From an uncultured Bacilli bacterium (GTDB lineage Bacteria > Bacillota_I > Bacilli_A > RF39 > UBA660): a DNA stretch of 17,631 nucleotides. The stretch covers positions 1 through 17,631 of the forward strand of contig CANRHM010000013.1 in assembly GCA_947630415.1 (NCBI GenBank). The letters are read 5' to 3'. Below are positions 8,242 to 15,185 of this stretch, one piece after another (the stretch's first letter is position 1; each line of letters opens with the position of its first letter). A model generated the notes under the pieces. The model did not search any database. It was not told the DNA's origin and was given only the letters and a program-made list of their open reading frames with translations. The position numbers were made by a program, and so were the translations under genes.

Positions 8242-9087
8242 GTGTGTAAATGGTATGATAAACCTACTAAACTTTTATCTATTGGCAATAATATAGATTA
8301 TGTAATGTGTATAGATGAAAATGGTAGTAGTAGTAATTTAACTTATGTATTAAAACAAATATCAAATGAAAAGGAATTAAAAGAAGATGATAAGTATTTT
8401 ACTATTACTGGTTGTATTTTTACAAAAAAACAATATTTGGATTCAAAAGAATTAATTCAATCCCTAAAAAATAAGTATTGGAAAAATGGTTTATTTTATG
8501 ATACAAAGTTAGAAAAAGAAAAAGCAGTTTGCTTTCATTCTAGAGATATAAGAAAACATAATAATTGTTTTAATGATAGTGTTATTAATTATAATGAATT
8601 TATGGTAGATTTATCTAATGTTATGAGTGATATTCAATGCAAAATCATTTCAATTAGTATTAATTTATATGAATACTTAAAAAGAGGATATACTCATAAT
8701 GTTTATAATGTGGCTTTTGATTTTCTATTAGAAAGATATATTTACGAAACTCAAAATAAGAAAAAAGGAATAATTATGCTTGAAGCAAGAGGAAAAGAGG
8801 AAGATCGAGATTTATTAGAACATATTAGTAAAGTAATTAATAAAACAGGAACTAAACAAATTAGGAGCAAAGAATTGAAATCTAAAATAAGTGGTGTTTA
8901 TTTTAATCCAAAATGGAATGAAGAGTATAGTTCCACTTATGTAGGTTTAGAAATAACAGATTTATTTTCTTATCCGATTCATAAATTTATAAAAAGAAAT
9001 GCCAAAGACAAAGCATTTCTAATCTTTGAAGATAAGATTGTAGGATATCCTAATTATAAAAATAAGGGAATAAAAATATTTCCTTAA
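8242..9087 (+). CDS. DUF3800 protein, probable nuclease-like accessory gene
   Basis: Protein of 281 residues with the DUF3800 pattern: an N-terminal strand ending CIDENGS (Asp25, Glu26), a central FHSRDIRK (98-105), IIMLEARGKEEDRD (Glu181 and nearby acidic residues), and a C-terminal GLEITDLFSYPI (Asp240). These spaced acidic residues suggest a metal-dependent nuclease fold, which is an inference; the biochemical role of the family is not settled. DUF3800 genes are common in mobile and defence-rich regions. The start is GTG 8242 behind AGAAGGTGAT. Codon use differs from the neighbours: seven of eight Arg codons are AGA/AGG and about eleven Ile codons are ATA. This suggests recent acquisition. 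A structured small RNA gene converges on its 3' end. Confidence 0.8.
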   Translation: MCKWYDKPTKLLSIGNNIDYVMCIDENGSSSNLTYVLKQISNEKELKEDDKYFTITGCIFTKKQYLDSKELIQSLKNKYWKNGLFYDTKLEKEKAVCFHSRDIRKHNNCFNDSVINYNEFMVDLSNVMSDIQCKIISISINLYEYLKRGYTHNVYNVAFDFLLERYIYETQNKKKGIIMLEARGKEEDRDLLEHISKVINKTGTKQIRSKELKSKISGVYFNPKWNEEYSSTYVGLEITDLFSYPIHKFIKRNAKDKAFLIFEDKIVGYPNYKNKGIKIFP

Positions 9088-9089
9088 AA

Positions 9090-9168
9090 CAAAAAATAAG
9101 AACTGGATAAACCAGTTCTTACCGTCCGTGATACCACGAACCCCAAAGCAAACTTAGTTGCTTTTGAC
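9090..9168 (-). ncRNA. Small structured RNA partner of the DUF3800 gene (about 79 nt)
   Basis: An RNA read from a consensus promoter (9175-9203) would start near 9168 and end in a T-run at 9096-9091. It folds into three consecutive hairpins. The first pairs AAAGCAA (9164-9158) with UUGCUUU (9151-9145). The second pairs GUUCGUG (9141-9135) with CACGGAC (9130-9124), loop GUAU. The third is the terminator, UAAGAACUGG-type stem 9121-9097. By hand count 31 of the 72 bases in 9168-9097 are G or C, well above the flanks. It contains no plausible reading frame. Candidate RNA motifs found near DUF3800 genes have been described as the DUF3800 RNA series; I infer this is such an RNA. A role as inhibitor, substrate or guide of the protein is possible but not shown. 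Confidence 0.75.
9091..9121 (-). terminator. Intrinsic terminator of the small RNA
   Basis: A ten-pair stem (9097-9106 with 9112-9121, five-base loop) is followed on the minus strand by TTTTTTGTTTT. On the + strand the same stem is followed by CCGTCCGTG with no T-run, so it mainly terminates the minus-strand RNA and not the DUF3800 message. Confidence 0.85.
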
Positions 9169-9174
9169 ATAATT

Positions 9175-9203
9175 AATATAGCAAATATTAAAATATTTGT
9201 CAA
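9175..9203 (-). promoter_or_regulatory. Consensus sigma-A promoter of the small RNA
   Basis: On the minus strand TTGACA (9203-9198) is followed by exactly 17 bases and TATATT (9180-9175), with a purine about seven bases further on. This is one of the best promoter matches in the window. The spacer contains a palindrome, CAAATATT-AA-AATATTTG (9182-9199), and a looser dyad extends to 9172-9219, so a repressor could bind here. Confidence 0.8.
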
Positions 9204-9366
9204 TAATTATGCTATTAATAGTATATGGAAAGAACTTAAAAATATGCAAAAAACAAGAGAAGAGTAATTTATTTTTAGATAAAAATAGTTGCCTTCTTTT
9301 TTGCAGGAAATTGGTGTATGAAAACTTTTCTTTTTTACCACAATAAAAACGAAAGGAGAAATGAAG

Positions 9367-9585
9367 ATGGAAGAAGTTCCTAATATTATATCGACTAAAG
9401 ATTTTGCTTACATTTCGGATATGTTCGAATGGAATTTTACCGCGTGTAAAGAAATTAATCATTTTGCAAACGAAGTAGAGGATGAATCTTTCAAAGATCT
9501 ACTCATGAATGTAGCATCTATGCATCAAGCCCATTGCCAATTTTTATTAAGTATTTTACAAGGAGATGATACAAGTGAAGAGTAA
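9367..9585 (+). CDS. Small coat-protein-like helical protein
   Basis: Predicted acidic helical protein of 72 residues beginning MEEVPNIISTKDFAYISDM, with no signal peptide or membrane segment. It has the four-helix, ferritin-like half pattern seen in small proteins paired with CotF-family genes in Bacillota (pattern recognition; moderate certainty). ATG 9367 is chosen over ATG 9361, because AAGGAG at 9353-9358 is eight bases from 9367 but only two from 9361. Its last 11 bases overlap the next gene, so the two are translationally linked. The upstream 9204-9366 stretch is AT-rich, with no gene and no promoter I could recognise with confidence. Confidence 0.65.
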   Translation: MEEVPNIISTKDFAYISDMFEWNFTACKEINHFANEVEDESFKDLLMNVASMHQAHCQFLLSILQGDDTSEE

Positions 9586-9889
9586 AAAAGTAGGGAATCC
9601 CAAGACGCCTATTAAGGAAACCCAAGAAATGAACGATAAAGATTACTTAAATGCGGTATTAGAACTAGAAAAAAATATGTCTAATAACTATTCCATTGCT
9701 TTAAGTGAAGCCAGTAACAACATTTTGTATAACGAATTCTTTGATATGTTTGAGGATACCAAAGATATGGCAAGAGAAATTTACGATGTTCTCTTTCAAA
9801 AAGGATGGTATCAATTAGAAGAAGAAAATTGTACCAAAATCAATGAAAAAATAAGTGCCATGGAAGAAGAATTAAAACAATTACCTTAA
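9575..9889 (+). CDS. CotF-family spore coat-like protein
   Basis: Protein of 104 residues. MNDKDYLNAVLELEKNMSNN, then SEASN, then a Phe/Asp-rich helix and the ending DVLFQKGWYQLEEE, match the CotF coat-protein pattern (PF07875), whose members end in a similar GWYxxE block. In Bacillus the family includes spore coat proteins; whether this organism makes spores is not shown here. The start is taken as GTG 9575, nine bases after AGGAG (9561-9565); the in-frame ATG at 9566 lies within the binding site. It ends at a strong terminator, so it forms a two-gene unit with its upstream partner. Confidence 0.75.
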   Translation: MKSKKVGNPKTPIKETQEMNDKDYLNAVLELEKNMSNNYSIALSEASNNILYNEFFDMFEDTKDMAREIYDVLFQKGWYQLEEENCTKINEKISAMEEELKQLP

Positions 9890-9914
9890 AGACGAGAAAT
9901 TCGTCTTTTTCTTT
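9888..9914 (+). terminator. Terminator after the coat-like pair
   Basis: AAAGACGA (9888-9895) pairs with TCGTCTTT (9901-9908), loop GAAAT, followed by TTTCTTT. It overlaps the stop codon of the CotF-like gene and separates this unit from murG. Confidence 0.85.
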
Positions 9915-9945
9915 GACTAAAAAACTTTTTTGAATGAAAAGAATA

Positions 9946-9954
9946 TGCTATAAT
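9946..9954 (+). promoter_or_regulatory. Extended -10 promoter of the murG operon
   Basis: TGCTATAAT is a perfect extended -10 element. The -35 position is only T-rich (about 9925-9931), as is common with extended -10 promoters. Transcription would start near 9961, leaving a leader of about 13 bases that is almost only the ribosome binding site AGGATGTGAT. The ATG inside TATAATG (9953) cannot then be the murG start. Confidence 0.75.
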
Positions 9955-9973
9955 GAAGATAGGATGTGATAAT

Positions 9974-11062
9974 ATGCGTGTGGTTATTTGTGCAGGAGGT
10001 ACGGGCGGACACATCTATCCGGCCTTAGCGATTCTTCATAAAATTAAAGAAAAAGAAAAAGATAGTACCTTTTTATATATTGGTACTACGGACCGGATGG
10101 AAGCAACTCTAATTCCATCTTTGAAAATTCCATATGTTGGAATTGAAATGAAAGGATTAGACCGGAAACATCCTTTAAAAAATATTGAAGTCATGAAGAC
10201 GTTTAAGAAAGCGATTCAAAAAGCAAGAAGCGAGATTAAGAAATTTAATCCCGATTTAGTCTTGGGAATTGGTGGCTACATCACGGCTCCTGTTATTTAT
10301 GCAGCTAAAAAAGAAGGGTATAAGACCTTTATTCACGAACAAAACCAAATACCAGGCATGTCCAATAAATTCTTAGCACGTTATGCCGATAAAATAGGAG
10401 TATCGCTTCCAGAGAGTGTTTCTTATTTTGATAAAGATAAAGTGGTCTATACCGGAAATCCTAGAAGTGAAGAAGTAATTGGAGTGGATCCCATCGATAA
10501 AAAGAAATATGGCCTATCAAATGATAAAAAATTAGTTTTAATTGTGATGGGATCACTTGGCTCAACGACCATTTCCAATAAACTAAAAGAGATGGCTTAC
10601 GATTTTAAAGATGGTGATTATGAAGTGCTTTTAGTTACCGGAAAAGGGTATTACGATGAATTTAGTGCCTTAAAAAACATTCCTAAAAACGTTAAAATTG
10701 TGCCTTACTTAGAAGATATGTTAGGGGTTATGAAGAAGACCGATTTAATTATCTCAAGAGCAGGAGCTAGTACCATTGCCGAAATTACGGCGATTGGACT
10801 TCCATCCATTTTAGTACCAAGTCCTTATGTAACGCATAATCACCAATATAAAAATGCCATGGCACTTGTCGAAAAGAAGGCATCGCTCATTTTAGAAGAA
10901 AAAGATTTTGAAAGTAAAAACTTGCTTCCGATGATTGATTCTATTTTAAACGATAAAGAAAAATATCAAGAACTTAAAATCCATGCTAAAAAGTTAGGTG
11001 TTACCGATAGTGCAACACGGATCTATAAAATACTAAAAGAACTAAAGGGTGAAGTAAAGTGA
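9974..11062 (+). CDS. murG: MurG, lipid II-forming GlcNAc transferase
   Basis: Membrane-associated glycosyltransferase of 362 residues that adds GlcNAc from UDP-GlcNAc to lipid I on the inner membrane face, giving lipid II. The N-terminal GGTGGH (8-13), the central VMGSLGSTT and the C-terminal nucleotide-sugar site SRAGASTIAEI followed by LPSILVPSP and THNHQ are all present. ATG 9974 is chosen since an in-frame ATG at 9953 lies within the promoter. It is first in murG-murB-divIB, and its UGA stop overlaps the murB GTG start by four bases. The usual upstream partners (mraY, murD, ftsW) are not here. Confidence 0.96.
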   Translation: MRVVICAGGTGGHIYPALAILHKIKEKEKDSTFLYIGTTDRMEATLIPSLKIPYVGIEMKGLDRKHPLKNIEVMKTFKKAIQKARSEIKKFNPDLVLGIGGYITAPVIYAAKKEGYKTFIHEQNQIPGMSNKFLARYADKIGVSLPESVSYFDKDKVVYTGNPRSEEVIGVDPIDKKKYGLSNDKKLVLIVMGSLGSTTISNKLKEMAYDFKDGDYEVLLVTGKGYYDEFSALKNIPKNVKIVPYLEDMLGVMKKTDLIISRAGASTIAEITAIGLPSILVPSPYVTHNHQYKNAMALVEKKASLILEEKDFESKNLLPMIDSILNDKEKYQELKIHAKKLGVTDSATRIYKILKELKGEVK

Positions 11063-11964
11063 AGGAAATAGTTGAATTATTAAAAGAAAACAATGTAGGA
11101 AGAATCTTAGAAAATGTTCCTTTAAGTCATTATACTTCTTACCGTGTTGGAGGAATTGCTCGTCTTTTGGTTTATCCTAAAACGACCGATCAATTGATTC
11201 TTCTTTTGAAACTTTGTAGAGAAAATAAGATTCGTCATATGGTTTTAGGAAATGGAAGTAATACGCTTTTTAGTGATAAACCTTATGAAGGCGTCATTAT
11301 TAAATTAGATGAAATGAACGAAGTCGTGTTTGACAAAAATAAAGTAACGGTAGGAAGTGGATATTCTCTTCAAAAGTTATCTTATCTTGCGGCTAAAAGA
11401 TCTTTATCAGGGCTCGAATTTGCATCCGGTATTCCAGGAACTATTGGAGGAGCCGTCTATATGAATGCAGGAGCCTACAAAAGTGATATGGGTTACATCG
11501 TTTCCAAAGTAAAAGTGTTAACGAACGATTACAAAGTGATATCGATGGTCAACCGGGAATGCCATTTTCATTACCGTAGTTCGTTCTTTCAAAAACATAA
11601 AGACTATATTATCTTGGAAGCTACGTTAAATTTAGTTCCTGGTGATAAGAGTACGATTGAAACCATTATGAAGGAACGTCTTAGTAGGCGAATGGAATCT
11701 CAACCTTTAGAGTTCCCTAGTGCTGGAAGTGTTTTCCGAAATCCCGAGGGCATGTTTGCAGGAAAAATGATTGAAGATCTAGGCTTAAAAGGACTTACTA
11801 AAGGAGGAGCCCAAGTGAGCAATAAACATGCGAACTTTATCATCAATATTGGAAAAGCAAAGAGTCAAGACATCATGGATTTAATCATCTTTGTAAGAGA
11901 TACGGTTTTAGAAAATTATGGAGTTAAACTACAAGTAGAACAAGAATTCATTAATTGGGAGTAA
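11059..11964 (+). CDS. murB: MurB, UDP-N-acetylenolpyruvoylglucosamine reductase
   Basis: FAD/NADPH-dependent reductase of 301 residues that makes UDP-MurNAc, the second step of the cytoplasmic peptidoglycan precursor pathway. FAD-binding GNGSNTLF (about 63-70), GIPGTIGGAVYMNAGAY (about 124-140), YRSSFF (about 171), and SAGSVFRNP (221-229), whose Ser224 matches the catalytic Ser, are seen. QEF near the C-terminus provides the conserved Glu. The start is GTG 11059 in a GTGA overlap with the murG stop, with AAGGGTGA upstream, so translation is coupled to murG. Confidence 0.95.
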   Translation: MKEIVELLKENNVGRILENVPLSHYTSYRVGGIARLLVYPKTTDQLILLLKLCRENKIRHMVLGNGSNTLFSDKPYEGVIIKLDEMNEVVFDKNKVTVGSGYSLQKLSYLAAKRSLSGLEFASGIPGTIGGAVYMNAGAYKSDMGYIVSKVKVLTNDYKVISMVNRECHFHYRSSFFQKHKDYIILEATLNLVPGDKSTIETIMKERLSRRMESQPLEFPSAGSVFRNPEGMFAGKMIEDLGLKGLTKGGAQVSNKHANFIINIGKAKSQDIMDLIIFVRDTVLENYGVKLQVEQEFINWE

Positions 11965-11967
11965 CTT

Positions 11968-12651
11968 ATGGCAAAGAAAATAAAGAAAAAGACAAAGTTA
12001 CGCATTCTTCCATTTTTGATTGCCTTAGGCATTCTACTTCTTGGATGTTTGTTAGGTTATTTGATTTTGACTGCCAAAATTAAAAACATCATCGTAACAG
12101 GAAACAGTTATGTATCCGATCAAGCATTAATCGATTTAGCAGGAATCGAAGATTATCCTAGTTTCTATTTAACCTCGACTGATTCCATTAAAAGAAAGAT
12201 TCTAGCAAATCCTTTTGTGAAAGAGGTAAAAGTCTATCGCGCCTTTTACCATGTCTTAAAAATCGATGTAACCGAATATAAATTACTTTATCAAAATTAC
12301 ACCGATGGCAAAGTTATTTTAGAAGATGGAAGTACCCTTTTAAGTGAAGAGGCCATCTCAGGACTACCTGTTTTATTAAATTATGTTCCAGATACCAAAC
12401 AAGAAGATTTTTATAAAAAAATGAGTGAAGTTAAAGACGATATTTTAAAACAAATATCGGAAATCACCTATGTTCCAAACGATTACGATAAAGATCGGTT
12501 CTTACTTTTGATGGATGATGGCAATAGTGTCTATCTCACTTTAACCAAATTTGAAATGATTAATTATTACGATGAAGTGTTACCTCAATTAGAAGGAAAG
12601 AAAGGAATTCTTTATTTAGATTCTGGTAATCACTTCCAAATTATGGAATAG
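11968..12651 (+). CDS. divIB: DivIB/FtsQ cell division protein
   Basis: Bitopic division protein of 227 residues. A Lys-rich cytoplasmic tail (about 1-11) is followed by one membrane helix (about 12-33), a POTRA domain (about 35-105, with IIVTGNSYVSDQALIDLAG and ANPFVKEVKVYRAFYHVLKIDVTEY) and a shorter beta domain. DivIB/FtsQ joins the FtsL/DivIC complex that activates septal wall synthesis. It is a little shorter than B. subtilis DivIB (263) and ends soon after the beta domain. It lies three bases after murB with GGGAGT upstream, and is last in the murG unit. Confidence 0.88.
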   Translation: MAKKIKKKTKLRILPFLIALGILLLGCLLGYLILTAKIKNIIVTGNSYVSDQALIDLAGIEDYPSFYLTSTDSIKRKILANPFVKEVKVYRAFYHVLKIDVTEYKLLYQNYTDGKVILEDGSTLLSEEAISGLPVLLNYVPDTKQEDFYKKMSEVKDDILKQISEITYVPNDYDKDRFLLLMDDGNSVYLTLTKFEMINYYDEVLPQLEGKKGILYLDSGNHFQIME

Positions 12652-12682
12652 ATGGAAACGATTTAGGTCTTTTCATCTTTTT
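12651..12682 (+). terminator. Terminator after divIB
   Basis: GATGGAAA (12651-12658) pairs with TTTTCATC (12670-12677), one G-U pair, 11-base loop, then TTTTT. It begins at the last base of the divIB stop codon. Confidence 0.65.
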
Positions 12683-12698
12683 ATATTTATATTATAAT
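12670..12698 (+). promoter_or_regulatory. Probable promoter of ftsA-ftsZ
   Basis: TATAAT at 12693-12698 lies 17 bases after TTTTCA (12670-12675), a four-of-six match to the -35 box. The -35 overlaps the 3' arm of the preceding terminator. A second weaker -10 (TAGAAT, 12705-12710) is also possible. Confidence 0.55.
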
Positions 12699-12733
12699 TA
12701 AGATAGAATGTAAGAATAGAAAGAAGCGATGGT

Positions 12734-13969
12734 ATGCGAAAGATTTATACAAGTGTGGATCTGGGAAGTGACAGCATCAAAGTAGCCGTTATTGAATTAA
12801 TCGATGGTGCCTGTTACAATTTAGCATCGACAACATATCCTTCAAGAGGTATTAAAAAAGGATGGGTCGTGGATGTTAATTTAGCAAGTGCTTCCCTAAA
12901 AGAAGCTTTAAAAGAAACAGAAGAAATGTTAGGTTTATCTATCAATCAGGCCATCGTATCCATTCCTTCTTATAACCGAAGTTTTCAAATTGGCGAAGGT
13001 TCTGTTAAAGTAGAAGGGGAAGAGGGCATCATTGATTACGACGACGTCATTCGAGTTTTACAAGATGCAACCGTGGGTAAAGTTGAAGAAGGAAAACGTT
13101 TAGTCATGACCATGCCTATTTCATTCCATGTCGATCAAGGAGAAGGCGTAAAAAATCCGGTTTCAATGAAAGGTGAAGAACTATCTGTTAAAGCAGTTGT
13201 GACCTCAGTTCCAAAAGAGAATGTGGAAAATGTGTTAACGGTTTTAGAAAAGTGTGGGGTTAAAGCGATTGACTTCACTTTAGGTGAAATTGGCGACTAT
13301 TATGCCGTTAAAAATAAAGAATATGATCGAAAAGTAGGTGCCCTTATCAACATTGGCTACGACACCACAAAGATTGCTATTTATAACAAAGGTATCTTAA
13401 TTAAAAATGAAATTTTAAAAAGTGGTTCTAAAAATATTGACAAAGATATTCGCTACGTATATCATCTAGATAAGAAAACAGCACGGTATTTGAAAGAAAA
13501 CTTTGCTGTTAGCAACAAGCGTTATGCTGATGTGAACGATACGATGGAAGTCATTAATACCTATGGTGAAAAGATTACCATCAATCAATTAGAACTTTCA
13601 GAAGTCGTAGAAGCGCGGATTGTAGAACTATTAAAAGACGCAAAAAAACAAATAAACGTCTTAACAAACCGTGAAATAAGTTATATAATAATTACGGGTG
13701 GTATAAGCGAGTTAGCAGGATTTCAGTATGTAGTAGATAACGTTTTAGGACGCGATGCTGTGACCTTGTCTATCACTTCCATGGGGTTAAGAAACAACAA
13801 ATATTCGACGGTAGTAGGAATCTGTAAGTATTTTGATGAGAAGTTGACGTTACGGGGAAGAAAGTATTCGATGTTTAGTGAAGTTACACTAGCATCTAGA
13901 AAGAAAGAAGAAACCGGAAACGTTCCCCTAGTTAGTAAAGTATTTAATCATATTTTTGATCATAATTAA
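12734..13969 (+). CDS. ftsA: FtsA, actin-like divisome anchor
   Basis: Actin-fold ATPase of 411 residues that tethers FtsZ to the membrane and recruits later division proteins. The N-terminal phosphate motif DLGSDSIKVAV (9-19), the SHS2 (1C) insertion with RGIKKGWVVDV before it, the second phosphate motif NIGYDTTKIAIY and adenosine motif IIITGGISELAG are all present. The last 15 residues, VPLVSKVFNHIFDHN, form the usual amphipathic membrane-targeting helix. The ribosome binding site is weak (AAGAAG, 12721-12726), unlike the strong ftsZ site, which fits FtsA being made in lower amount. Confidence 0.94.
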   Translation: MRKIYTSVDLGSDSIKVAVIELIDGACYNLASTTYPSRGIKKGWVVDVNLASASLKEALKETEEMLGLSINQAIVSIPSYNRSFQIGEGSVKVEGEEGIIDYDDVIRVLQDATVGKVEEGKRLVMTMPISFHVDQGEGVKNPVSMKGEELSVKAVVTSVPKENVENVLTVLEKCGVKAIDFTLGEIGDYYAVKNKEYDRKVGALINIGYDTTKIAIYNKGILIKNEILKSGSKNIDKDIRYVYHLDKKTARYLKENFAVSNKRYADVNDTMEVINTYGEKITINQLELSEVVEARIVELLKDAKKQINVLTNREISYIIITGGISELAGFQYVVDNVLGRDAVTLSITSMGLRNNKYSTVVGICKYFDEKLTLRGRKYSMFSEVTLASRKKEETGNVPLVSKVFNHIFDHN

Positions 13970-13981
13970 AGGAGGATTTTT

Positions 13982-15109
13982 ATGTTGGATACGCTAGAGA
14001 TGGATCAATTAGCCAAAATTAAAGTTATTGGAATCGGTGGCGGTGGAGGAAATGCCGTTAACCGTATGATTGAGTCTGGAGTAAAAGGAGTCGAATTTAT
14101 TGTTGCGAATACCGATTTACAGGTATTAAATAATTCCCAAGCCGATGTTAAGATTCAAATTGGTGCGAATCTTACCGATGGATTAGGAGCAGGAGCTAAA
14201 CCGGAAATAGGAAGAGAAGCGGCCGTAGAATCCAAGAAAGAAATCGAAGATGCCCTAGCGGGAGCGGACATGGTTTTCATCACTTGTGGTATGGGTGGAG
14301 GAACTGGAACAGGTGCAGCACCTGTTGTTGCCGAGATCGCTCAAAGCTTAGGTGCTCTAACGGTTGCTATCGTTACGAAACCATTTGGTTTTGAAGGAAA
14401 GAAACGTATGGAAAATGCGTTAGCCGGTTTGGAAGAGTTAAAGAAACATGTTGATACGTTGATTGTGATTCCAAACGATCGCTTAAGAGAAATCATTGAT
14501 AAGACAACGCCAATGCTTGAAGCTTTCAAAGAAGTAGATAACGTTCTTCGTCGTGGTGTTCAATCGATTTCTGATTTAATTGCCGTTGTGGGACTCGTTA
14601 ATCTTGATTTTGCCGATGTTAAAGCCGTTATGGAGAAATCTGGAAATGCCATCATCGGTATTGGTATTGGAATGGGTGAAGATCGTGCTATTGAAGCTGC
14701 TCAACAAGCGGTATCTAGTCCATTACTTGAGACTAGTATTCAAGGCGCAACCGATGCCATTATCAATATTACGGGTGGTGCAAACCTAACGTTATTTGAA
14801 GCAGAACAAGCAGCGGAAGTCGTAAGAGCTGCGGCCAACACTGATATTAATACCATCTTTGGATCGGTTATCAATGAAAACTTAACCGATGAAGTTATCG
14901 TAACCGTTATTGCTACTGGTTTTGATAAAGGACAAGCAAAAGAACCATTATATAATAACATTCAAAATACCCGTAGAAGTAGTGCACCAGCACCAACTCC
15001 TGAAAAAGTAGAAGCACCTCAAAGACCAAGTTCTCCATTTATTGAAGATGACGACGATGACGATGGAGAATTCGAAATTCCTGCTTTCTTAAAAAATAGA
15101 AATTATTAA
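13982..15109 (+). CDS. ftsZ: FtsZ, tubulin-like division GTPase
   Basis: Bacterial tubulin of 375 residues that polymerises into the Z-ring at mid-cell. IGIGGGGGNAVNRM (17-30), the tubulin signature GGGTGTG (105-111) and the synergy-loop motif NLDFADVKAVM (about 207-217) are visible. A flexible linker rich in Pro and a run of acidic residues lead to the C-terminal peptide EIPAFLKNRNY, which binds FtsA and other partners. A strong AAAGGAGG stands 5' of ATG 13982, 12 bases after the ftsA stop. It is last in the ftsA-ftsZ unit. Confidence 0.98.
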   Translation: MLDTLEMDQLAKIKVIGIGGGGGNAVNRMIESGVKGVEFIVANTDLQVLNNSQADVKIQIGANLTDGLGAGAKPEIGREAAVESKKEIEDALAGADMVFITCGMGGGTGTGAAPVVAEIAQSLGALTVAIVTKPFGFEGKKRMENALAGLEELKKHVDTLIVIPNDRLREIIDKTTPMLEAFKEVDNVLRRGVQSISDLIAVVGLVNLDFADVKAVMEKSGNAIIGIGIGMGEDRAIEAAQQAVSSPLLETSIQGATDAIINITGGANLTLFEAEQAAEVVRAAANTDINTIFGSVINENLTDEVIVTVIATGFDKGQAKEPLYNNIQNTRRSSAPAPTPEKVEAPQRPSSPFIEDDDDDDGEFEIPAFLKNRNY

Positions 15110-15136
15110 AAGAGTTCATGAAACTCTTTTTTCTTT
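15108..15136 (+). terminator. Terminator after ftsZ
   Basis: AAAAGAGTT (15108-15116) pairs with AACTCTTTT (15122-15130), loop CATGA, running into TTTTTTCTTTT. It overlaps the ftsZ stop codon. Confidence 0.88.
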
Positions 15137-15146
15137 TCGTGGATTT

Positions 15147-15155
15147 TGTTATAAT
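15147..15155 (+). promoter_or_regulatory. Extended -10 promoter of ftsK
   Basis: TGTTATAAT is an extended -10 element. The position 17 bases upstream is the T-run of the ftsZ terminator (about 15127-15132), so the two signals overlap. The start point would be near 15162, about 24 bases before ATG 15186. Confidence 0.65.
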
Positions 15156-15185
15156 TAGATTAGATAGATAATCGAGGTGGATGTT

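Noticed and set aside
8094..8288. Minus-strand open frame of 64 codons at the DUF3800 gene start
   Set aside because: It overlaps two well-supported + strand genes and has no binding site or family resemblance.
9097..9121. Hairpin read as a + strand terminator of the DUF3800 gene
   Set aside because: There is no T-run after it on the + strand, whereas the minus strand has a clear one. It is therefore assigned to the small RNA.
8185..9300. Direct repeats or insertion-sequence ends flanking the DUF3800 segment
   Set aside because: Only seven-base matches such as TTAATAG were seen on both sides, which is not meaningful at this base composition.
9154..9462. Minus-strand open frame of 102 codons across the small RNA promoter and the first coat-like gene
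   Set aside because: Its low-complexity Phe/Lys/Asn composition, lack of a ribosome binding site and overlap with a better-supported gene point to a chance frame.
9913..9954. TTGACT at 9913 as the -35 box of the murG promoter
   Set aside because: The gap to TATAAT at 9949 is 30 bases, far too long; the extended TG element explains the promoter better.
14580..14789. Alternative-frame open frame inside ftsZ
   Set aside because: FtsZ conservation fully explains this stretch; the other frame shows no domain and no binding site.
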